Shown: piece by piece, positions 17,246 to 24,817 of the stretch
Layout of the letters: each line of letters starts with the position of its first letter
Position numbering within the stretch: the stretch's first letter is position 1
DNA from: Gottfriedia sp049568075
GTDB taxonomy: Bacteria; Bacillota; Bacilli; Bacillales; Bacillaceae_G
DNA: 64,000 nucleotides
NCBI GenBank assembly: GCA_049568075.1
Contig: CP144911.1
Reading direction: 5' to 3' (one strand)
Program-made: the position numbers and the translations under genes
Notes under the pieces: model-generated
Told to the model about the DNA's origin: nothing
Database searches by the model: none
Seen by the model: only the letters and a program-made list of their open reading frames with translations

Positions 17246-18628
17246 TTATTTATAAAAGTCTAAATCACTGCAATATTTACGAACTAATCTAGCCGCTTTT
17301 GACTGGCTGATTTCTAAATCATCTGCTACTTTTCTTGTATTCCTATATTTTGTATAAGAATTTATTACTATGTTTTTCTCAACTTCTTCTAGAGAAGCTA
17401 AAAGTGAGCAATCACTTATTACTTCATCGACCGGATTCTCTTTTTTATTTTCTATTAATAAATCAGTCAAGTCTTGCACTTTTATGAAGCCATCACTTGT
17501 GACGACGAGGCTTTCAAGCATATTTTCTAACTGTCGAATATTCCCAGGCCATGAATAGTTATAAAAAGTATTCAAAGCTTCTTCAGAAATGATCGTGTTC
17601 ATTTGGTGTTTTCTATTAAACTCGGAAAGAAAATGGTAGGTTAGTGGAATGATGTCTTCTTTTCTTTCGCGTAGTGGTGGGATTTTTAAATTTACTACAT
17701 GAAGTCGATAATATAAGTCTTCTCTAAATTCCTTATTCTGTACCATTTCATATAAGTTTCGATTAGTAGCAGAAAGGATGCGAATATTTACTTTTTTTGG
17801 TTGTTTGCCTCCAACAGGCATAAATTCAAATTCTTGAATCACTTTTAAAAGCTTTGCTTGGACCTTAGGTGATATATCACCAATCTCATCTAAAAATACC
17901 GTTCCCCCGTCTGCAAGCTCTAAAAGTCCTTGTTTGCCACCTTTTGTTGCTCCAGTAAATGCGCCATCTTTGTATCCGAAAAGTTCTGATTCTAGTAGCT
18001 CTTCTGGAATCGTTGCACAGTTTAAAGATAAAAAAGGAGCTTTATTTCGGCTGCTTTTTTGATGGATATATTTTGCAATTACTCCTTTTCCTGTGCCGGA
18101 TTCTCCTTGGATTAATACGGTTGCATCTACTTTAGCAACCTTTTCACAAATCTTAACAATATTACTCATTTCCTTGTTATTCGTAATAATATTATTTTTA
18201 TAATTTTCGGCTTGAGTTGCTTCATTTATTTCTTGCTCATCGGGTATGTATAAGTCTTTATAGCTTGCATCTTGTGAAGTGGTGATAATCAGCTCAATTT
18301 CTTGCTGATCATTTAGTAAAGGAATGGCTGTTGTGATGATTTCCTTTCCAACATAACTTATTTGTTTCATGATGACCGTTTTCTTTTCTTTAAATAAACG
18401 TGGGAGAATAAGAGGCTTCCAATATTCTTTTGAAATTAATTCATCGTTTGATTTTCCTACTACATCTTTAAGTTTAATACCATAATGTCTTTCACAGGCC
18501 TTGTTAATGTATACGATACGAGCATCTTTATCAAGTACATAAAATTCATTAGGAGAATTGTCTAATATTTTTTGTAGAATCTCATTACTGAACTCTAGTT
18601 TTAGCTTGTCATTTGTAGTTTTTGGCAA
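17246..18628 (-). CDS. Sigma-54-dependent transcriptional activator (PAS - AAA+ - HTH)
   Basis: A 460-residue enhancer-binding protein starting at TTG behind AGAGGGGG. Residues about 12-120 form a PAS-like sensor domain (NSPNEFYVLDKDARIVYIN). About 145-385 is the AAA+ domain with Walker A GESGTGKG, the sigma-54-contact loop GAFTGA, Walker B GGTVFLDEIGD and the arginine-finger region FREDLYYRL. The C-terminus (about 410-460) is a Fis/TyrR-type helix-turn-helix (NTRKVADDLEISQSKAARLVRKY). It has no receiver domain, so a small ligand bound by the PAS domain is the likely signal. It is divergent from the Rieske operon, and the three -24/-12 promoters of the window flank it. It is the obvious activator for all three. 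One TGAGT element lies 47-72 bp before its own start, so autoregulation is possible. Confidence 0.93.
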   Translation of the reverse strand: MPKTTNDKLKLEFSNEILQKILDNSPNEFYVLDKDARIVYINKACERHYGIKLKDVVGKSNDELISKEYWKPLILPRLFKEKKTVIMKQISYVGKEIITTAIPLLNDQQEIELIITTSQDASYKDLYIPDEQEINEATQAENYKNNIITNNKEMSNIVKICEKVAKVDATVLIQGESGTGKGVIAKYIHQKSSRNKAPFLSLNCATIPEELLESELFGYKDGAFTGATKGGKQGLLELADGGTVFLDEIGDISPKVQAKLLKVIQEFEFMPVGGKQPKKVNIRILSATNRNLYEMVQNKEFREDLYYRLHVVNLKIPPLRERKEDIIPLTYHFLSEFNRKHQMNTIISEEALNTFYNYSWPGNIRQLENMLESLVVTSDGFIKVQDLTDLLIENKKENPVDEVISDCSLLASLEEVEKNIVINSYTKYRNTRKVADDLEISQSKAARLVRKYCSDLDFYK

Positions 18629-18674
18629 AACGTAACCCCCTCTAATAACATTTTGAATCTCGCAAAATAGTAAG

Positions 18675-18700
18675 TTGAGTTAAAATTGACTGAATTGAGT
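18675..18700 (+). promoter_or_regulatory. Upstream activator element of sigma-54 promoter 3 (TTGAGT-N14-TTGAGT)
   Basis: Two TTGAGT boxes start 20 bp apart, with TAAAATTGACTGAA between. The centre is about 114 bp before the predicted start of the Rieske operon. Same spacing and similar filler as the copies at 8009 and 11120. Confidence 0.78.
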
Positions 18701-18774
18701 AAATTATAAGATAATAATTTAGATTTGGAAATAGATAAATAGTGTTATCTCCTATGGTAAAGCGAAAACTAAAA

Positions 18775-18791
18775 TTGGCATAAATCTTGCT
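18775..18791 (+). promoter_or_regulatory. Sigma-54 (-24/-12) promoter 3
   Basis: TTGGCAT-AAATC-TTGCT fits the consensus. The predicted start near 18802 lies 57 bases before the Rieske ATG at 18859. This also rules out the longer reading frame beginning at 18787. Confidence 0.88.
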
Positions 18792-18858
18792 TAAGTTAAT
18801 AAATAAAGGATGGAATTTCGTTTCAAATGAAATCCAAATAAAAGGAGGAATCATTATT

Positions 18859-19899
18859 ATGTCTACAAAGGGAACAACGCAAACTTTACAAACTTCTTTG
18901 CCGTATAAAACATATGTCAGCCAAGAGGTATTCGATATCGAAAGAAAAAAGATCTTTAGTAAAAATTGGATCTTTGTAGGTCATACTAGTCAAGTTAAAA
19001 ACGTCGGTGATTTTTTTACTTTTGAGGTTGCTGGTGAATCTATTTTAGTTACGCATGCTAATGATGGTAAAATACGCGCGTTTTATAATATTTGCCCACA
19101 TCGCGGTACAAAAGTAGAGCAAAGTGAAACAGGAAATAAAAAGATCCTACAATGTATTTATCATGGTTGGACCTTTAATTTAGATGGGCATGTAAATAGA
19201 GCACCAAACTTTAAAAATATTGACCTAGGGGAATATAACTGCTTAAAGTCGGTCCAATTAGAAATTCAGCGCTCTATGATTTTTGTAAACTTGGATCGAA
19301 AAGCTAAGGCGTTTTCTGTTGAATTTGAAGAGTTAATAAATGAACTAAACCGTTATTCTTTCCTGGATTCATTACAATTAGTAAAAGAAAACCGTCGTTT
19401 GATTAAAGCAAATTGGAAAGCTGTAGTTGATAATTTCTTAGAGTGCGATCATTGTCCAGTTGCGCATCCTTCATTCTCTAAAACATTTGATTTATCGAAT
19501 TATAGCATTGTTCCTTGTGATAAATTCTCTTACCAGTGTTCAAATGTAAAAAACCAAGATGATAGCTTAACACGTTTCTATTGGATATGGCCAAATATGA
19601 TGATGAGTGTATTTCCTGGGGGCGGAAATATGACGACAACACAACTAATTCCTATTGATGCCAACCAAACGCTAGCAGTCTATCGCTATTTCTTTATTAA
19701 TGAAGAAATTTCGAAAGAAGAAGAGGAAATGATTAAATTTGTTGATCAAGTCCGCGAAGAGGATTTTGATCTAGTAGAATTATTGCAAACAGGTTTACAT
19801 TCTAAAGCATTTGAAAATGGTATATTTTCTCCAACTGAGAACGCGATGCAACACTTTCATGAAATGATTAAAGAAGCGATCGACTTATCATCTAGTTAA
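18859..19899 (+). CDS. Rieske non-heme iron oxygenase, catalytic subunit
   Basis: A 346-residue oxygenase starting at ATG 18859 behind AAAGGAGG. The Rieske [2Fe-2S] ligands are C79-P-H81 and C99-I-Y-H102. The mononuclear iron site is in DNFLECDHCPVAH: His198 and His203, with the third ligand expected near residue 310 (FDLVELL). The residue that bridges Rieske and iron centres is Glu195 rather than the usual Asp; a bridging Glu is known from carnitine monooxygenase CntA, so quaternary-amine oxygenases are the nearest functional guess (glycine betaine GbcA and stachydrine Stc2 are other candidates). At 346 residues it is shorter than most. No reductase gene is adjacent, so electrons must come from a partner elsewhere. 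First gene of sigma-54 operon 3. Confidence 0.87.
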   Translation: MSTKGTTQTLQTSLPYKTYVSQEVFDIERKKIFSKNWIFVGHTSQVKNVGDFFTFEVAGESILVTHANDGKIRAFYNICPHRGTKVEQSETGNKKILQCIYHGWTFNLDGHVNRAPNFKNIDLGEYNCLKSVQLEIQRSMIFVNLDRKAKAFSVEFEELINELNRYSFLDSLQLVKENRRLIKANWKAVVDNFLECDHCPVAHPSFSKTFDLSNYSIVPCDKFSYQCSNVKNQDDSLTRFYWIWPNMMMSVFPGGGNMTTTQLIPIDANQTLAVYRYFFINEEISKEEEEMIKFVDQVREEDFDLVELLQTGLHSKAFENGIFSPTENAMQHFHEMIKEAIDLSSS

Positions 19900-19930
19900 T
19901 GGAGAAGGGAAAAAAAGACTATGATTTAAT

Positions 19931-19990
19931 AAGCTAAGTATTTAAATTAATAAAAAATTAGATAGTACATACTTAGCTTTTCTTTTTTAT
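19931..19990 (+). terminator. Terminator-like hairpin inside operon 3
   Basis: AAGCTAAGTAT pairs with ATACTTAGCTT across a 27-base A/T-rich loop, followed by TTCTTTTTT. It separates the Rieske gene from the transporter genes and may reduce read-through, giving more oxygenase than transporter message. Confidence 0.7.
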
Positions 19991-20059
19991 TTTCTGTTTT
20001 GAAAACGCTTAAATTTTATCATTTCCTATTAATCTAGAAGTAAAAAAGGAGGGAATCAA

Positions 20060-20251
20060 ATGAAAAAACTACTGTATGTATTAAGTGCGATTCCAGCTAT
20101 TGGTTCACTCTCAGTTATTAATAAGGTTGAACCATTTGTTCTTGGAATGCCATTTGTTTTATTTTGGACGATATTATGGGTTTTTCTTACAGCAATATTT
20201 TTATTAATAGTGAATAATCTTGATCCTGCTAATAAAGGGGGCGATGAATAG
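20060..20251 (+). CDS. DUF3311 small membrane protein, symporter partner
   Basis: A 63-residue protein with two predicted membrane helices (about 4-22 and 28-52), then a polar tail ending in PANKGGDE. It has the DUF3311 pattern and length. Such proteins are usually encoded just before a sodium:solute symporter, as B. subtilis YhjC precedes YhjB, and are taken to be its small subunit. RBS AAAAGGAGGG. Its stop codon overlaps the symporter's GTG start by one base, indicating translational coupling. Confidence 0.82.
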   Translation: MKKLLYVLSAIPAIGSLSVINKVEPFVLGMPFVLFWTILWVFLTAIFLLIVNNLDPANKGGDE

Positions 20252-21741
20252 TGAATTCAGCTTTAATTGTAATTCTTGGCTTCCTAGCTTTATCAATATG
20301 GTTAGGCTTACAAGCACGTAAGGGTAAAGAGATGACTTTTGAGCAGTGGTCAATTGGTGGACGGGGTTTTGGTTCTCTTTTTGTTTTTCTATTGCTAGCA
20401 GGAGAAATGTTTACGACATTTACTTTTATGGGGGCATCAGGAAGTGCCTACTCTTTTGGAATGCCAGCAGTGTATGCATTTAATGCTTTCTATTTTATTA
20501 TCGCTTATTGGCTGTTACCTCCTGTTTGGAAGTATGCAAAAGAAAATAATGTTGTATCACAGGCTGATTTTTATACGAAAAAGTATAATAGTTCAGCACT
20601 TGGCGTTCTTGTTTCAGTTATTAGCATCATTTCAATTATTCCGTATTTAACGATGCAGTTAAAAGGGTTAGGGATTATTGTTTCTGAGGCTTCTTATGGG
20701 AAAATCCCTCAGAGTATTGCTATTACGATTGCTGTTTTTACGATAGCCATTTATGTAACAGTTTCGGGTATTCATGGTTCAGCTTGGACGGCTGTTATTA
20801 AAGACTTTCTAATTTTATTTGTTGTGATCTTCTTAGGAATCTATTTTCCTGTACATTATTATGGTGGTTTTCAGCCGATGTTTGAGGCAATCCAAACTGC
20901 TAAACCCGACTTATTGATATTTCCAGAGAAAGGTTTAAGTGTTTCTTGGTTTATTACAACTAGTATCATGTTAGCACTTTCCTTCTATATGTTTCCTCAT
21001 ATGCTTATGGGAGTTTTTTCTTCAAAGAGTGCAAAAGCTCTTCGCCTTAATGCTGCATTTATGCCAATCTATCAAATTATTATTGTCTTTTCTTTATTTG
21101 TTGGATTTGCTGCTATTTTAAAAGCTCCTACTTTAAAAGGAGGAGAAGTGGATTTAGCTTTATTTAAACTTGCAAAGATATCATTTGATCCTTGGTTTGT
21201 AGGAATCATTGGTGCCTCGGGCGCTTTGGCTGCACTCATACCAAGTTCATTAGTTTTAACATCTGCAACTACAATCTTAACTAAGAATGTATATAAGGTT
21301 ATGAAACCTAATACAACAGATGATCAACTTATAAAATTAACCCGACTTCTAGTTCCAATCATTGCACTAGTGACACTTTATTTTACTTTAAATGGTGGCG
21401 ATACAATTATGACACTGTATATTATGGCGTATAGCTTTATGGCACAATTGTTTCCAGCACTGTATTTTAGTCTTTGGAAAAAGAATCCAGTAACAGTTCA
21501 AGGAGCGTCTGCTGGAATTATCATTGGTGTTGCAGCCGTCACTTATTCCACAACAACTGGTACAACATTAGCAACTCTGTTTCCATCGTTTCCTCATGTC
21601 ATCCAAGATATTGATGTTGGTTTAGTTGTAATGGTTATTAATTTTACTGTAACGCTAGTAGTAAGTAGAGTTACAAGAAAACCTAAAATGATCGTTGAAA
21701 AGAACGATCGGATGATTACGAACTTCCGAGAAAATGTATAG
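20251..21741 (+). CDS. Sodium:solute symporter (SSS family)
   Basis: A 496-residue membrane protein with about 13 hydrophobic segments. The SSS hallmarks are an early FEQWSIGGRGFGSLFVFLLLAGE segment and GASGALAALIPSSLV near residue 330. GTG start at 20251 is coupled to the DUF3311 stop. It resembles the YhjB/YodF/PanF branch, which imports small carboxylated or zwitterionic solutes with Na+. Placement between a Rieske oxygenase and a demethylase-like flavoenzyme suggests it imports their substrate, perhaps a methylated amino acid or betaine (inference). Confidence 0.9.
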   Translation: MNSALIVILGFLALSIWLGLQARKGKEMTFEQWSIGGRGFGSLFVFLLLAGEMFTTFTFMGASGSAYSFGMPAVYAFNAFYFIIAYWLLPPVWKYAKENNVVSQADFYTKKYNSSALGVLVSVISIISIIPYLTMQLKGLGIIVSEASYGKIPQSIAITIAVFTIAIYVTVSGIHGSAWTAVIKDFLILFVVIFLGIYFPVHYYGGFQPMFEAIQTAKPDLLIFPEKGLSVSWFITTSIMLALSFYMFPHMLMGVFSSKSAKALRLNAAFMPIYQIIIVFSLFVGFAAILKAPTLKGGEVDLALFKLAKISFDPWFVGIIGASGALAALIPSSLVLTSATTILTKNVYKVMKPNTTDDQLIKLTRLLVPIIALVTLYFTLNGGDTIMTLYIMAYSFMAQLFPALYFSLWKKNPVTVQGASAGIIIGVAAVTYSTTTGTTLATLFPSFPHVIQDIDVGLVVMVINFTVTLVVSRVTRKPKMIVEKNDRMITNFRENV

Positions 21742-21762
21742 GAGAAAGGAAGTGGTTCAATT

Positions 21763-23751
21763 ATGACAGACTTTAAACACCTATTTTCAAAAGTGACGAT
21801 TGGAAATACTGAACTGAAAAATAGAATTCTATCAACAGCACATCAAACGAATTATGTAGCAAATGGCATTCCTACTCCTGAAATGACTGCCTATCATGTT
21901 GCACGTGCAAAGGGTGGGGCTGGACTAATTATTCTTGAAGCAGCTGCAGTTCACACATCAGGTATGCTTACTTCACATACGATCGCAGGATTTGATGAAA
22001 AAGTAGTACCTGCTTATGCAGAAATTGCAAAACAACTTCATCAATATGGCACGAAAGTTTTTAGTCAATTATTTCACGGAGGTAGAGAAGTTGTATCAAG
22101 CGATTATCGTAATGCTGCTTGGGCACCGTCTTCTGAACCAAGTTTTCGATTTGGAATAATGCCGAGACCGATGAACATTGATGAAATTAAAGACGTCATA
22201 GAGGGATATGCTTATTCAGCTTTATTAGCTAAAAAAGCTGGTCTTGACGGAGTAGAAGTTTGTTGCTCCCATGGTTATTTACCAGCTCAATTTTGGTCTA
22301 GCCATACGAACTATCGCACAGATGAATACGGTGGTACCTTTGAGAACCGGATGCGTTTTATCGTAGAAATAGTACAACGTATTTGGGGAAAAGTGGGAGA
22401 AGATTTTACCGTAGGAATTCGAATGAGTGCAGATGAAATGACAATGGATGGCACGAATGTAACAGATGCGGTGCAAATCGTCGAGCATTTAGTTGAAAAC
22501 GTTAGAGTAGATTTTATAAATGTAACATCTGGTGACTCAAGTACATATGCAGGTTCGACTCATATCGTTCCACCTTCTCCAATCAAACATTCATATAATG
22601 CGCCACATTCATTTAAAATTCGGATGGCAGGTGCAGTTCCAGTTTTTGTTGGCTCGCGAATCATAGACCCTATGGAAGCAAATCGAATCGTTGGGTCAGG
22701 AAAAGCAGATGTTGTTGGTATGACGCGAGCTTTAATCGTTGATCCTGAATTACCGAATAAAGCAATGAGAGGGGATCTACAGTCAATTGATGCATGTTTA
22801 GGATGTATACAAGCTTGTATAGGTCACTATTCAAAGGGCCTTCCAATTGGATGTGTTCAAAATCCGATGGCTGGTAAAGAAAAAGAATTATTACCGCTTG
22901 TCCAAAGTATCAAAATAAAACAAAAAGTGCTTGTCATTGGTGCAGGTCCAGCTGGATTACATGCTGCTTTAACTGCTGATGGTGAAGGACATGAAGTAAT
23001 ATTAGTTGAACAAAGTGATGAGATTGGCGGATTGCTAAGAAAAATGAGAAAGGCTCCTATGCGACATGAAGTAGCTGAAACGATGTTAGATAATTATACA
23101 AGAAAGCTATCAAAAAGTAAGATAGACGTCCAGCTTGGAAAGAAAATTACCCTTGAGAAAATACAAGAGATAAAACCAGATGTCATTATTTGTGCAGTAG
23201 GGTCTCGACCATACTTTCCACATGTAGAGGGCATCGACGATCCGAGAATCATAACAGTTGATGACCTTTTTGGTGGAAATTCTATCCAGGTTGGAAAGCG
23301 GGTATTGGTATTTGATTTAATTGGCGATTGGCCAGGAATAGAGGCAGCTATACATTTGAAGGAGAAAAATCACGATGTTTCCTTGTTTTCTGCTAAGGTT
23401 CACATTGGAAAAGAACTACATTCATATCTAGTAAATGAATATCTAAAAAGACTCTATCAATTAAAGGTGGATGTTCGCCCGCATTTTGATTTTGGTGGTA
23501 TTCATAATAATCAGGTCAAATTGAGAAATCTTTTTACTCATGAGACCGAATTGATTAACGACTGGGATACAATTGTACTTGCAATGGGACGGGTACCTAA
23601 TTTTGAGCTTTATGAACAAGTGAAGGGTATGGCACCAGTCGTTCGACAAATCGGGGATTGTTTAGCACCTCGTACAATTGAAGAAGCTACTTATGAAGGG
23701 TTAACATCGGCTCTTGAACTAGGAATGGTTTCTTCCGAAGTTCATGTATAA
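21763..23751 (+). CDS. Old-yellow-enzyme/trimethylamine-dehydrogenase-like FMN/FAD/4Fe-4S oxidoreductase
   Basis: A 662-residue protein with the TMADH/2,4-dienoyl-CoA reductase layout. Residues about 1-345 form the FMN-binding TIM barrel (HLFSKVTIGNTELKNRI; SQLFHGGRE). A [4Fe-4S] cluster motif follows (CLGCIQAC...GCVQNP, near 347-367). Then come NAD/FAD-binding Rossmann folds with VLVIGAGPAGLHAA near residue 387. Relatives remove N-methyl groups (trimethylamine, dimethylglycine, N-methylproline) or reduce enoyl-CoAs. Paired with a Rieske oxygenase and an SSS importer, demethylation of the oxygenase product is the best-fitting role, as in glycine betaine or stachydrine breakdown. The substrate cannot be fixed from sequence. 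Last gene of operon 3. Confidence 0.87.
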   Translation: MTDFKHLFSKVTIGNTELKNRILSTAHQTNYVANGIPTPEMTAYHVARAKGGAGLIILEAAAVHTSGMLTSHTIAGFDEKVVPAYAEIAKQLHQYGTKVFSQLFHGGREVVSSDYRNAAWAPSSEPSFRFGIMPRPMNIDEIKDVIEGYAYSALLAKKAGLDGVEVCCSHGYLPAQFWSSHTNYRTDEYGGTFENRMRFIVEIVQRIWGKVGEDFTVGIRMSADEMTMDGTNVTDAVQIVEHLVENVRVDFINVTSGDSSTYAGSTHIVPPSPIKHSYNAPHSFKIRMAGAVPVFVGSRIIDPMEANRIVGSGKADVVGMTRALIVDPELPNKAMRGDLQSIDACLGCIQACIGHYSKGLPIGCVQNPMAGKEKELLPLVQSIKIKQKVLVIGAGPAGLHAALTADGEGHEVILVEQSDEIGGLLRKMRKAPMRHEVAETMLDNYTRKLSKSKIDVQLGKKITLEKIQEIKPDVIICAVGSRPYFPHVEGIDDPRIITVDDLFGGNSIQVGKRVLVFDLIGDWPGIEAAIHLKEKNHDVSLFSAKVHIGKELHSYLVNEYLKRLYQLKVDVRPHFDFGGIHNNQVKLRNLFTHETELINDWDTIVLAMGRVPNFELYEQVKGMAPVVRQIGDCLAPRTIEEATYEGLTSALELGMVSSEVHV

Positions 23752-23768
23752 CTGACATAGATTAAAAA

Positions 23769-23800
23769 GGAACCTAATCAAAAAGATTAGGTTCTTTTTA
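23769..23800 (+). terminator. Intrinsic terminator of sigma-54 operon 3
   Basis: GAACCTAATC pairs with GATTAGGTTC around AAAAA, then TTTTT. Confidence 0.93.
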
Positions 23801-23829
23801 GATTGACATCTTGCTAATTTCATCGCATA

Positions 23830-23906
23830 AAGCAGTTATGAGGAAGTAAAATTCATATTATTGCTAACATACGTCCTCATGAAGCAGTTATGTGGACGTA
23901 AACTTC
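23830..23906. repeat. Imperfect 25-bp direct repeat
   Basis: AAGCAGTTATGAGGAAGTAAA at about 23830 recurs as AAGCAGTTATGTGGACGTAAA at about 23882, 52 bp apart, both followed by an A/C-TTC tail. Parts also pair as ATGAGGA/TCCTCAT. Origin unknown. Confidence 0.5.
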
Positions 23907-23943
23907 TTAATCAAGCAATAGTCATTTCCTATTTAACAGGCTG

Positions 23944-24679
23944 TTAAAGATTGCACCTACGTTCAAATTCATTTTTTAATTCATTTATATAGATTTTATC
24001 TGCTTCTGAAAGAGGAAGATTTTCATTTCGAACACATCCAACAAAAAGGACGATGAAAAGCTCATAATACCATTTCAAATATTGCTCATCATGAACTACA
24101 AACGTTTCATTTTTTAGATCGTCTATAGTTAACTGTTTACATTCAACAAGTATGTGATTTTTGCTTACACAAACAATTATTTTAACTTCTTGAAAACTAT
24201 CGAAGACCATTTCTTTATTCTTTATTATCAATTCATCATAAATCCAAATTAAACCAAAACGTAATTTATTCTCTTTTACATCGTTTAAAATTTTTAATGA
24301 ATTTTTTCCGTGCACCCTAATCCTTGACTTTTGATTTTCGGCTTTAATTAGTTTAATTAAATTTACGATATAATGCATTAGTCCAGGAACAGAAGACAAT
24401 TGTAATCTCCTTTTGTATTTCATTACTGTTTATTGCTAACTGTTTTAATTTTTCAGCATGTGCTAACACATTAAGGGATTTTTCAATTAATTTCTCGCCC
24501 TCAGGTGTTGGAATCGTTCATTGACGTAAACGAGTAAAAATTTTAAATCCGAATTCTTCTTCTAAATTATTTATAGCTTGGGAGATTGCCGAAACAGAAA
24601 TATGTAAGTTCTTCGCTGACATTGATAGTGATTTAGTTTTGGAAACATCAACTATATATGCTAAATGGTCTAAATTCAT
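23944..24679 (-). pseudogene. LysR-family regulator, decayed
   Basis: Reading leftward from ATG 24679, the first 55 residues are a clear LysR helix-turn-helix domain (NLDHLAYIVDVSKTKSLSMSAKN.., then SAISQAINNLEEEFGFKIF). This frame is broken by TGA just after RLRQ, followed by TIPTPEGEKLI, which continues the LysR pattern. A frame change near 24420 then leads into a second reading frame that begins LQLSSVPGLMHYIV and runs to a stop at 23944. The effector-binding domain is itself short and ends in unrelated-looking sequence. So there is at least one nonsense codon, one frameshift and probably a deletion. It would once have been a gene of about 290 codons. What it regulated is unknown. Confidence 0.85.
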
Positions 24680-24817
24680 TTCATTTTTTTGCTCCTTAAG
24701 AAATCGTTAACTTTATTTAAGTATAATTAAATATATTTTAACCTATTTTAATTTTATAATAATTTTTGGGGATGTTTTTTTAATGATATCCTAATAAAAC
24801 ATATAAGGGGAATATAA

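Noticed and set aside
18787..18858. Longer N-terminus for the Rieske oxygenase
   Set aside because: The sigma-54 start site is predicted near 18802, inside this extension, and AAAGGAGG stands just before the ATG at 18859.
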